Origin: Bradyrhizobiaceae bacterium
GTDB taxonomy: Bacteria; Pseudomonadota; Alphaproteobacteria; Rhizobiales; Xanthobacteraceae
NCBI GenBank assembly: GCA_947481685.1
Contig: CANKHA010000017.1
Location: forward strand, 1 to 56,069
Direction of reading: 5' to 3'
Length of the DNA: 56,069 nucleotides
The notes below the pieces were generated by a model. The model did no database searches and was not told where the DNA came from. It saw nothing but the letters and a program-made list of their open reading frames with translations. Below, one piece after another: positions 36,195 through 43,890 of this stretch. A program made the position numbers and the translations under genes. Position 1 is the first letter of the stretch. Each line of letters starts with the position of its first letter.

Positions 36195-37358
36195 TCAGGA
36201 AACGTAAGACAGGCGTTTCTGGATGCGGAATTGCGCGGTCGCCAGAATTTCCGCGATCTGCTTGCCAGCGGTGCCGTCGCCGAACAGGTTCGATCGCTTG
36301 TATTTGCCGTGCTTGAGCTGCGCGCGGATCGCAGTCTCGATATCGTCGGCTTTGTAGTCGACATCGATGACGTTCTCACCGCGCTCGCGTCCACCCTGAC
36401 GCGTTCCGATATTCACCGTCGGCACGCCCATGAACGAGCCTTCGCGCAGGCCGGACGACGAATTGCCGACGAGGCAGGCGCAGCTGTCGAGCAGCCGCAC
36501 ATAATCTTCCGGCGTGAAGTTGCGGTAGAAATGCAGGTAGTCCGGATTGTGCTTCTCGCGGAACACGCGCAGACCCTTTGACACGTCGTCGGAGCCGGCA
36601 TCGATATTCGGCCACAGCCACGCCGTCTGCATGCCGATGCGGGAAATTGCCTCCAGCGTCTCGCCGATCTGCCTGAAGCCCTGTCCGTATTCCGTTGTCA
36701 CCGGATGCTGCAAGACAACGAGATAAGGCTTCTTCGGGTCGATATCGGCGCCGACACCAGCATAGCGCTGGAACAGGTCCGGCGGCAGTGCGAGGTCGGA
36801 TTGCGCCACCACGTCCATCGCCGGGCAGCCGGTGAGATGCACGGTCTTCGGATCTTCGCCCATGCGCAGCAGGAATTCGTAAGCACGCTGCGACGATGGG
36901 AAATGGATATGCGACAGCTTGGTCACCGCATGGCGCACGCTCTCGTCGATCGAGCCGGTTACTTCGCCGCCCTGGGTGTGGGCGACCGGGATGTTCATGT
37001 AGGCACCGGCAATCGCGGTGGCGATGGTTTCAAACCGGTCGGCGACCGTCAGCACTACATCCGGCTTGATGTTCTCGAACTGCGAGGCGAGCTCGAGGAT
37101 GCCGAGGCCGGTCGATTTCGCCATCGTAGTCGGCGTCTCGCCTTCCACCATCGAATGCACCACCGCTGTCGGCTCAAAGCCATCAGCGCGAATGACGTCA
37201 ATCACGCTGCCGAAGCGGTGCAGCAGCGCGGAAGCGCCAACCAGCAACTGAAGCTGCAGCTTCGGATGCTCCTTCACCGCACGCATCACGGTTTTGATGC
37301 GGCCGTAATTCGCGCGGCTGTTGACGACGACGCAGATCTTACGTTGGGATTCAGACAT
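36195..37358 (-). CDS. neuC: hydrolysing UDP-GlcNAc 2-epimerase family protein, NeuC-like
   Basis: The 387-residue GT-B-fold epimerase has 'KICVVVNSRANYGRIKTVMR', 'VLTVADRFETIATAIAGAYM', 'HTQGGEVTGSIDESVRHA' and 'LVGNSSSGLREGSFMGVP', all standard NeuC/LegG landmarks. It releases ManNAc from UDP-GlcNAc, or the corresponding diamino sugar in legionaminate pathways, as the substrate for NeuB. The ATG at 37356-37358 lies within the last codons of neuB (8-base overlap); an ATG 9 bases upstream is an alternative. Confidence 0.93.
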   Translation of the reverse strand: MSESQRKICVVVNSRANYGRIKTVMRAVKEHPKLQLQLLVGASALLHRFGSVIDVIRADGFEPTAVVHSMVEGETPTTMAKSTGLGILELASQFENIKPDVVLTVADRFETIATAIAGAYMNIPVAHTQGGEVTGSIDESVRHAVTKLSHIHFPSSQRAYEFLLRMGEDPKTVHLTGCPAMDVVAQSDLALPPDLFQRYAGVGADIDPKKPYLVVLQHPVTTEYGQGFRQIGETLEAISRIGMQTAWLWPNIDAGSDDVSKGLRVFREKHNPDYLHFYRNFTPEDYVRLLDSCACLVGNSSSGLREGSFMGVPTVNIGTRQGGRERGENVIDVDYKADDIETAIRAQLKHGKYKRSNLFGDGTAGKQIAEILATAQFRIQKRLSYVS

Positions 37359-38400
37359 CAATATCATCTCGCGAAAGCAGGCGCTGGGCATCGGCGTCGC
37401 GTTTCAGGCGGCGGCCGACAAGGGAATCGAGTTCGGCGGCGGGAATTCCCGTGCCGGGCTTTTTGGTCGTCAGCATATCGCGCGCCAGCACTGTACCGAC
37501 AGGCAAGCTGCGCGACAGCGCAATGCTCTTGCCAAACATTTCACGGGTAGCCGCCAGCTCGCCCGCCATGCGGTCCTTGTCGACCGGATGCGCCAGCATT
37601 TTGGCGAAGGCGTCGCGGGCCTGCGCCACCTGTTTGAAGTCCTGCACCGTCAGCGAGGCCGGTGTATCGGGCCCGAACATGCGCTTGTCGAACACGATAT
37701 GCGCTTCGATCATGTCGGCGCGCTGCGCCAGTGCCGCGAGCGCGGGATAGACCATGCCCGAATGATCGGACAGCCCGGCCGGGCATTGAAAACGCTGGCG
37801 CAATTCGCTGATCACGTTGAGCCCGACCTCCTCCAGCGCAACGGGATAGCGCGAGGTGCACTGGAACAGCGCAACCTCCGCGCCGCGCCCGCGCAGCCGC
37901 GTCACCACCTCGCCGATTTCGGCATAAGTGCTCATGCCGGTCGAGAGCAGGATCGGACCCTTGGCCGCCAGCATGGCGTCGAGCAGGTCGCGGGTTGCGA
38001 CTTCCCCGGAGCCGACCTTCCAGGCGGCGACGCCAAGCTTCTTGAGCAATTCGACGGCGGCAACCGAAAACGCGGAGCTGAGGAAGACGAGTTTCTTCTC
38101 CGCAGCATGGGCAGCGAGACCGGCCCATTGCTCCGGCGTGAATTCCATCCGCTTCCAGTAGGCGTAACGCGTCTCGTCCTGCTTGGAGAACTTGACGCGA
38201 AATGGCTCGTCGAGTGTCGATTCCGCTTCGGCGATATGGGTCTGAAATTTGACCGCATCGACACCCGCATCGGCGGCGGCATCGATATAGGCATGCGCAG
38301 CACCAAGCGAGCCGTCATGCGCCTGCGCCACTTCGGCGATGAGGAAGCACGGTGCTTGCGGTCCGACCCGGCGACCGCCGATGGTGATGGAATCGCTCAT
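37351..38400 (-). CDS. neuB: nonulosonic acid synthase, NeuB-like
   Basis: The 349-residue synthase condenses phosphoenolpyruvate with ManNAc or a related 6-deoxy hexosamine to make a nine-carbon 2-keto acid. The TIM-barrel domain has 'FLIAEVAQAHDGSLGAA' (19-35), 'VDAVKFQTH' (47-55), 'KVGSGEVATRDLLDAM' and 'LSDHSG'. The C-terminal antifreeze-like SAF domain begins near residue 290 ('FGKSIALSRSLPVGTVLARD'). Overlaps the upstream GT-B-like gene by ATGA and neuC by 8 bases. Which nonulosonate it makes is not resolved. Confidence 0.93.
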   Translation of the reverse strand: MSDSITIGGRRVGPQAPCFLIAEVAQAHDGSLGAAHAYIDAAADAGVDAVKFQTHIAEAESTLDEPFRVKFSKQDETRYAYWKRMEFTPEQWAGLAAHAAEKKLVFLSSAFSVAAVELLKKLGVAAWKVGSGEVATRDLLDAMLAAKGPILLSTGMSTYAEIGEVVTRLRGRGAEVALFQCTSRYPVALEEVGLNVISELRQRFQCPAGLSDHSGMVYPALAALAQRADMIEAHIVFDKRMFGPDTPASLTVQDFKQVAQARDAFAKMLAHPVDKDRMAGELAATREMFGKSIALSRSLPVGTVLARDMLTTKKPGTGIPAAELDSLVGRRLKRDADAQRLLSRDDIDV

Positions 38401-39767
38401 GACACGGCGGGCTGGCTTGCAAGGACTTCACGCTCGATCACGGCATAGACCCGTTCACTGGCCTTGCCGTCGCTGTTGCCGGTCCATTGCTCAAGCGTTG
38501 CAGTCGCGGCCGCATTCAAGACGGCCGGCACCACCGGCGGCGGCCCCGCGCAGATCTCCGAGAGCCGCGCGACCAGACGATGCGGATCATCCATGCGCTC
38601 CACGGCGTCGCCAAAATCGGCAAGCCAAGGCTGCATTTCCGGCGTCGCGGCCTCGCCAAAGCCCGGTGTCAAAACTGTGGTCCCCATTGCGATGGATTCC
38701 AGCACGGCGGTGGAGTTCATGCTTACCACAGCCCAGGTCTCTTTCAGCAACTCAAACGGGTCCCCACCGTCCACCCATTCGATATTCGGTGGCGTGGCAT
38801 CGCCGACGGCGTTCCGGAAGGCGGCGGTTTGCGCACGACCCCTCTTGGACTTCAAGACGACCCGCGCTTTGGGATTGGCTGTCGCGAAATCCGCCGCGGC
38901 GCGCATCGTAAGCCGCAGGGTTTCGACCCAGGTCAGGCGCTCCATCTCCGGGGTCATCGGCTCGGTAAAGGCTCCATCCTCCGCAACGAAAAGGCCGGGC
39001 AGATTGTTTTTGCGTCGGAACGCCGGCAGGCCCGTTCTTGTGCCGAATGAAAAAAACACCACGGTGGGCCGCTCAGGCAATTTATTCCCGGCATTGGCGC
39101 GACGCCAGGCGTGCACGCGATCGAGCCTCGGCATGCCGCAAATATTCACCCGGTCCTCAGTCACAACACCCGCGGCAATCTGGATGTCGCGCTCACTCCC
39201 GTTGTAGACGGCAATACGACGGCCGGTGAACGGGCCGCGGCGGTAACGGTATAGGTCCGTGAAAAAAGCTACTTTGGATGGACTCTTCAGATTTTCCTTG
39301 TGCACGACGACAAAAGGAACACCGAGCGCCTCTGTCGCTGTATGCAGTTCGCGCTCGGCGTAATAGGCGAAGTTGCCGCTAACGATCACATCGATCCGCG
39401 TTATGCGGAATACCCAAGTAAACATCCGTTGCAGAAATTCCCGATAGACGCTTTTGCTCTGCTCCTCCTCCGGTGAGAGGTTGACGTAATTCTGCTCGTC
39501 TATCGTTTCCTTGAGGATGCCGGCGGCGATCGCTTTCAGGAAACCCTGTGGCGCGCTCAGAACCAAAAATTCCCGCGTATTTTCGAAGATGCTCGCGGCA
39601 TCTTCCGTCAAACCTGGTCTCGCCAACAGCAGTGCCACGTAGCGGCCGCTGCCCTCGTTCTTCAAATTTTCGACGCGCTTAAGCGAAGCTCGGAAGATTA
39701 GCGCTGCCAGAAATGGCGAACGCACTGCCGGATGGCGGCATAAGAAGGCAAGCATCAGCTGCAGCAT
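38397..39767 (-). CDS. GT-B-like protein of unknown function, paralogue B
   Basis: The 456-residue first gene of the ten-gene operon shares with paralogue A (28832-30181) the 'HKENLKSP', 'RRGPFTGRRIAVYN', 'GMPRLDRVHAWRRAN' and 'NSTAVLESIA' blocks, and the C-terminal 'WTGNSDGKAS'. The C-terminal NSTA motif looks like a GT-B nucleotide-sugar site. It could transfer the CMP-activated nonulosonate, or a modifying group, but I cannot place it in a named GT family. A 17-codon upstream reading frame stops 3 bases before its ATG, and a strong promoter lies about 150 bases upstream. Confidence 0.78.
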   Translation of the reverse strand: MLQLMLAFLCRHPAVRSPFLAALIFRASLKRVENLKNEGSGRYVALLLARPGLTEDAASIFENTREFLVLSAPQGFLKAIAAGILKETIDEQNYVNLSPEEEQSKSVYREFLQRMFTWVFRITRIDVIVSGNFAYYAERELHTATEALGVPFVVVHKENLKSPSKVAFFTDLYRYRRGPFTGRRIAVYNGSERDIQIAAGVVTEDRVNICGMPRLDRVHAWRRANAGNKLPERPTVVFFSFGTRTGLPAFRRKNNLPGLFVAEDGAFTEPMTPEMERLTWVETLRLTMRAAADFATANPKARVVLKSKRGRAQTAAFRNAVGDATPPNIEWVDGGDPFELLKETWAVVSMNSTAVLESIAMGTTVLTPGFGEAATPEMQPWLADFGDAVERMDDPHRLVARLSEICAGPPPVVPAVLNAAATATLEQWTGNSDGKASERVYAVIEREVLASQPAVS

Positions 39768-39920
39768 TAATCAGGCGCCTAGGACTGCGTAACGAGGGCC
39801 CGAGGCCCGGCGGAGGGAATGCATGGCCTTAAACGAGGAAAACTGGTGCGTCAGCTTTCCTAGCCATGCTTTCGCGTTGATTTTTAAGGTAATTTTTGAA
39901 TTATCCCTGTTGTGCTTCGA

Positions 39921-39949
39921 TGTATAAGGCCCCTCCCGGCGGCTGGCAA
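39921..39949 (-). promoter_or_regulatory. sigma70-type promoter of the ten-gene nonulosonate operon
   Basis: On the minus strand, TTGCCA (39944-39949) and TATACA (39921-39926) are separated by exactly 17 bases. Transcription would start near 39914, giving a leader of about 147 bases before the ATG at 39767. The element shares most of its sequence with the promoter at 42779-42807. Confidence 0.72.
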
Positions 39950-40032
39950 TGCTGCCTCGGACATGTCTCGATTCATGTTTTACGGAGGGAGGCAAGCGCC
40001 GGCCTGAGGCAGGCCGCGCAGGGACCACGAAA

Positions 40033-40851
40033 TTAGTGATCGGACCGGTCGTATCCGAAGGCCTCGAAGTCGGCCCGGTACAAGTCGTAAACAACATCGT
40101 AGAGCGCATCGGAATAGAATTCCTTGCGGCGCGCCGACGCATTGGTGCGGTGCTTCGGATCCTCGGCGACCATTCCCGCACCGGCTGAGCTTCGTCCCAG
40201 CTTCTGTGCCAGCACCTCGAAATCTCTGTCGATCGATTCCAGACGCGCAATGAAGTCGTAACGCTCCTTCGGGAAAATCAGATAGTCGATCTGTGGCGTC
40301 CAGTGACGATTGACGTATAGCCCTCCGTCCGCGAGAATTTTGCAAAACTCCTCGAACGAGGGAGCCTCGGTAGCTGGCTGGGATCCGCCATATATTTTAC
40401 TCGGCTTCCCGAGTTTTGCGTGCCGGACAACTTTGCTCAGATACGCGGACAACACGCGGTCGTAAGGGTTACGGACGACGAAGAATTTAAAGTAACCGTC
40501 TACGGCCTTCGCCTCGTCCTCGCTTAATTCGGACGGACAAATTTGCAGTCTCTTCAGCCTGCGCTTGTCCGCGATTGCTGTTGAAAGCTCAGAGTCCTGC
40601 ATCAGCTGCGAGATGCTCGTGACCAGGGATGAATTGGCATTCTTCGGTATACGGTGGAAGAAAATAGCGTGCTCCCTGTCGACCACGCACGCATGGTCGA
40701 CGCCGCGCAAAGGCATCCGCCCCCCGTAGGGATGAAGCCTATAAAATGGCAGTTTAGATTGCCGAACATCCTCATGACGCCGGGCGAATTGCCGCAACCA
40801 CTCCGAATTTCCCTGTTTGCGGAGTCGTCTTCCAAGCTGCCGCAACAACAT
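40033..40851 (-). CDS. sulfotransferase family 2 protein (3 of 7)
   Basis: The 272-residue protein of the carbohydrate sulfotransferase type (Sulfotransfer_2, HNK-1/chondroitin-like) has the 5'-PSB 'IFFHRIPKNANSSLVTSI' and 3'-PB 'FVVRNPYDRVLSAYLSK', and 'PQIDYLIFP' plus 'EDPKHRTNAS' further on. It is a paralogue of the gene at 42912-43826. The ATG at 40851 follows AGGAG by 8 bases; TTG and GTG codons just before it are alternatives. It follows the ABC transporter by about 70 bases. GC looks somewhat lower than the core chromosome. Confidence 0.89.
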   Translation of the reverse strand: MLLRQLGRRLRKQGNSEWLRQFARRHEDVRQSKLPFYRLHPYGGRMPLRGVDHACVVDREHAIFFHRIPKNANSSLVTSISQLMQDSELSTAIADKRRLKRLQICPSELSEDEAKAVDGYFKFFVVRNPYDRVLSAYLSKVVRHAKLGKPSKIYGGSQPATEAPSFEEFCKILADGGLYVNRHWTPQIDYLIFPKERYDFIARLESIDRDFEVLAQKLGRSSAGAGMVAEDPKHRTNASARRKEFYSDALYDVVYDLYRADFEAFGYDRSDH

Positions 40852-40920
40852 CACCAAAACTCCTTATCGATCACTGCACTCATAGCAAAACGCGGCAAAA
40901 CCACTGACGTTCAGCCCATT

Positions 40921-42690
40921 CTACCCGACGCTTCCAAGCTCGGGCAAACTGAATTCCACAGCCTTGCCCGCCTCAATGCGATAGAGGACGCGCGCTCCGA
41001 AAATGACGTCCGGCCTGTGCGAAATGATAATCACCGGATGGGTCTTGGAAAGCTGATTGACGAGTTCGCCGATAACCGCTTCGGCTTCATGATCGAGCGC
41101 GCTGGTCGGCTCGTCGAAAATGTAGAGATCAGGATCGCGCAGCAACTCGCGGGCCAGCGCAAGCCGTTGCCGCTGTCCGCCGGACAGCGTGACCGCACCG
41201 CGACCAAGCGGCGTGTCGTATCCGAGCGGCATGGCGGAGACGAAATCGTGAACATGCGCGCGCTCGGCGGCCCTGCGCATCTCGTCGTCCGTGGCCTCGA
41301 CCCGGCCCAGCCGGATATTTTCGGCGACCGTCCCGTTGAAGAGTTGCGGGTCCTGCGACAGATATCCGACGCGCTTGCGCAATGAGCGCACGTCGAAATC
41401 GCGAATGTCGCGCCCGTCAATCAGGATGCGTCCGCCGTCAGGCTCGCGCAGCCGCACGATCAGATCCACCAACGTTGTCTTGCCGCTGCCGGAAGGCCCC
41501 ACGATGGCTGTGAGGCCAACCGCGTTTATCTTCATCCGCAAGCCGTCGAAAATCACCTGTCGGCCGGGCGGCTGCAGTACTAGATCCTCGAACTCGATGC
41601 CGCTTTTGATTCCGGGAAAGGGTTCTGAACCGGGGGATTGCTCCGGCGTGGCTCCAAGCGCCATATGCACCGAACTCAGAGATGGCAGCGAGCTCAGTAT
41701 ATGCAACCGCTTCGAAAACAGATAACTGGCGGAGCCTGCAATACGAAGAAAAACCACCGCAAATAGTGCCGCTGTAGGAAGCACATCCACCATTTTCATT
41801 CCCAGTCCCTTGGTCATGAAAATCAACACGGCCGCGCCCATGATCACTGCGAAAAGGTCGATAAGGTTGCCGGGAAGTTCGCTGATCACGCCGAGAGTGG
41901 TGTTCAGCCACGCAAACTTTCCAAGATTCTTGCGAAGCCGCTTGGCGCGAACCTCTGCAATGCCGAGCAACTTGAGGGTACGTAGGCCAGTGATACCTTC
42001 GCTGACGAGATCAACGGATTCTATCTTAAGCAGCCGCCTCTTCTTCCCGTTATCGAGCGAGAATAATGTGCCGGCGCGCCAGGACAGCGCAAAACCAAGG
42101 ATACCAAGCAGCAGTACGAATAGCGTAGCCTGCACATTGGCCAGAAATAGCAGCAGCAAAAGGATAAGCATTTGTACGCAACGGGCGGCGTACTCAATCA
42201 ACAACAATACGGCTCGCGCGGCCACTTCCGTTTCGCCAAGAATGTTCTGCACGACTTCCCCATGCGGACGAACCGAGACCTCGGAATACGGAATGCGTGT
42301 GTAGGACAGAAAGACGTCGGTAACCCATTTCGCGCGCAGGATGTCCGCAAACAACCGGCTCAATCCCGAAGATCCGACAAGGCCAATACTTTTGATAAGA
42401 AAAACCAGGATCAAAAGGGCAAACAAACCTGGAAAACGCCACTGTTCCGGAAACAGCAGAATGACGTGAGAGAACGCCTGCTGAATGGTATTGCCGCCAG
42501 CACCTTCGGTTGCCGAAGGCGACACCATCATTTGCACCAGCGGAACCACCAGCGAGAAGCCGAAGCCTTCCACGACGGCGGTGAACAGGATCAGAGCAAA
42601 CAGCGCACAGACATAATGCCATTTGCCTTTCAGCATCGATGGCAGAAGCTTTATGACTCCGTCGGCATCATCTATCGGTTTAGATATCAA
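40921..42690 (-). CDS. ABC transporter, fused permease/ATPase (PglK/MsbA-like flippase)
   Basis: The 589-residue half-transporter has a six-helix membrane domain (about residues 20-300) followed by an ATPase domain with Walker A 'AIVGPSGSGKTTLVDLI', signature 'LSGGQRQRLALARELL', Walker B 'LYIFDEPTSALD' and H-loop 'IIISHRPDVI'. As a homodimer it would flip a lipid-linked oligosaccharide across the inner membrane. I prefer the TTG at 42688-42690, because GAGG lies 6 bases upstream and the promoter at 42779 fits; ATG at 42636 is the main alternative. Confidence 0.9.
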   Translation of the reverse strand: MISKPIDDADGVIKLLPSMLKGKWHYVCALFALILFTAVVEGFGFSLVVPLVQMMVSPSATEGAGGNTIQQAFSHVILLFPEQWRFPGLFALLILVFLIKSIGLVGSSGLSRLFADILRAKWVTDVFLSYTRIPYSEVSVRPHGEVVQNILGETEVAARAVLLLIEYAARCVQMLILLLLLFLANVQATLFVLLLGILGFALSWRAGTLFSLDNGKKRRLLKIESVDLVSEGITGLRTLKLLGIAEVRAKRLRKNLGKFAWLNTTLGVISELPGNLIDLFAVIMGAAVLIFMTKGLGMKMVDVLPTAALFAVVFLRIAGSASYLFSKRLHILSSLPSLSSVHMALGATPEQSPGSEPFPGIKSGIEFEDLVLQPPGRQVIFDGLRMKINAVGLTAIVGPSGSGKTTLVDLIVRLREPDGGRILIDGRDIRDFDVRSLRKRVGYLSQDPQLFNGTVAENIRLGRVEATDDEMRRAAERAHVHDFVSAMPLGYDTPLGRGAVTLSGGQRQRLALARELLRDPDLYIFDEPTSALDHEAEAVIGELVNQLSKTHPVIIISHRPDVIFGARVLYRIEAGKAVEFSLPELGSVG

Positions 42691-42778
42691 GTCGGACCTC
42701 GGGGCACAGTGCACGTCCGTTCGCCTTCGGAATGGCCGGGCTGATGAATGGCGACAGAACCCGCCGCTTGGAGCGCGA

Positions 42779-42807
42779 TGTATAAAGTCCATCCGGGTGA
42801 GTGGCAA
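42779..42807 (-). promoter_or_regulatory. sigma70-type promoter of the ABC transporter gene
   Basis: TTGCCA (42802-42807) and TATACA (42779-42784) on the minus strand are 17 bases apart. The surrounding sequence (GCATTGCCA, GGA.GG, TTATACATCG) repeats the promoter at 39921-39949. Transcription would start near 42772, upstream of the chosen TTG start. Confidence 0.72.
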
Positions 42808-42816
42808 TGCCGGCCA

Positions 42817-42846
42817 TTGGCACCAACAGGGCATGACCCCTATACA
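42817..42846 (+). promoter_or_regulatory. sigma70-type promoter of the divergent sulfotransferase gene
   Basis: TTGGCA (42817-42822) and TATACA (42841-42846) on the plus strand are 18 bases apart. The -35 boxes of this promoter and its divergent neighbour are only 9 bases apart, so the two may compete for polymerase. Confidence 0.6.
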
Positions 42847-42911
42847 TACAACGCTGTTATCGTTGCATAAAGATAATGCTAGAACAACAAAGTCAGAGCG
42901 AGCGAGTAAAA

Positions 42912-43826
42912 ATGACTAACATTTTCAATCTGCAAAAGTTAGGCGCATGGAAGGCTGCTGTAAGCGCAAATTTTCTGCCAATAGCGCGTGATACGTTTTT
43001 GACCTTTGCCAAAAGGTATTTGAACAAACGGGTAAAGAAATTCGTATTCCACCGCGGACCAAGTTGGATAGCGGGCGCGAAAGAGCATCGGGCCGAAACG
43101 TCACCCTTTTTTCAGCTCTATCCTTATGAAGGACCCTTAAGACTAAAGTCGGTCAACGCGCATTCCGTCGTCGATCTCGAACTCGGAATCTTTTTCCATC
43201 GAATCCCTAAGTCCGCGAACTCGTCGCTGACAGCGAGTGTCGCTCAAATCCGTGATGGTAAGATTCTTTCTGAAGCTCAGCAATTTAAGCGACAGCTTCG
43301 GAAGTCGCTGAGGCGGCCAGCCGATCTATCGTTAGAAGAGGTGGAGTCGGTTGCAACACTTTTGAAATTTGTTTTCGTTCGTAATCCATATAGTCGTGTT
43401 TTATCCGCGTATAGCAGCAAGGTTTTGGCCAACTGGAAAACGGACAGGCAGATTCGCATCGATGTGACTTCCAGAGCAGACGTAACGGAACCGCCGACCT
43501 TCGCAGAGTTTTGCCGTTTCTTGGCTTCAGGAGGACTTTATCGTAATCACCATTGGTATCCACAAATCGACTATCTCGTTTTCCCCCTGAGCAATTACAA
43601 TTTTATTGGCCGCGTCGAAACAATCGATTCAGATTTTAACCGGCTGGCGACGTTGATCTCGGGCAAAGAAACCGCGTTAAGGATGCTACCGGAGGACCCG
43701 AAGCACCGCACTGGTGCCACGCAAAGGGTTTCGGAGACTTACACGCCAGAACTCTATGAGATGGTGTACGAAATGTACAAACGCGATTTCGAAGCTTTCG
43801 GATATGCCAAATCTCACAACGTTTAA
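42912..43826 (+). CDS. sulfotransferase family 2 protein (4 of 7)
   Basis: The 304-residue paralogue of the 40033-40851 product shares 'IFFHRIPKSANSSLTASV', 'FVRNPYSRVLSAYSSKV', 'GGLYRNHHWYPQIDYLVFP', 'EDPKHRTGAT' and the C-terminal 'RDFEAFGYAKS'. The start at 42912 has GAGCGAG upstream and gives an N-terminus closer to the paralogue; ATG at 42876 is the alternative. The gene is visibly richer in A and T than its neighbours, which suggests recent acquisition. It likely adds sulfate to the exported glycan precursor in the cytosol. Confidence 0.87.
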   Translation: MTNIFNLQKLGAWKAAVSANFLPIARDTFLTFAKRYLNKRVKKFVFHRGPSWIAGAKEHRAETSPFFQLYPYEGPLRLKSVNAHSVVDLELGIFFHRIPKSANSSLTASVAQIRDGKILSEAQQFKRQLRKSLRRPADLSLEEVESVATLLKFVFVRNPYSRVLSAYSSKVLANWKTDRQIRIDVTSRADVTEPPTFAEFCRFLASGGLYRNHHWYPQIDYLVFPLSNYNFIGRVETIDSDFNRLATLISGKETALRMLPEDPKHRTGATQRVSETYTPELYEMVYEMYKRDFEAFGYAKSHNV

Positions 43827-43890
43827 GCTACTGGGGGGTGATTGGTCCTCAACGTAAACTGGCCTAAATGAAGACGGCGGCTTCACCACA

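Noticed and set aside
39771-40250. Minus-strand 159-codon frame in the intergenic region and sulfotransferase 3' end
   Set aside because: Mostly a shadow of the sulfotransferase gene; only its last 17 codons, in the leader, are discussed separately.
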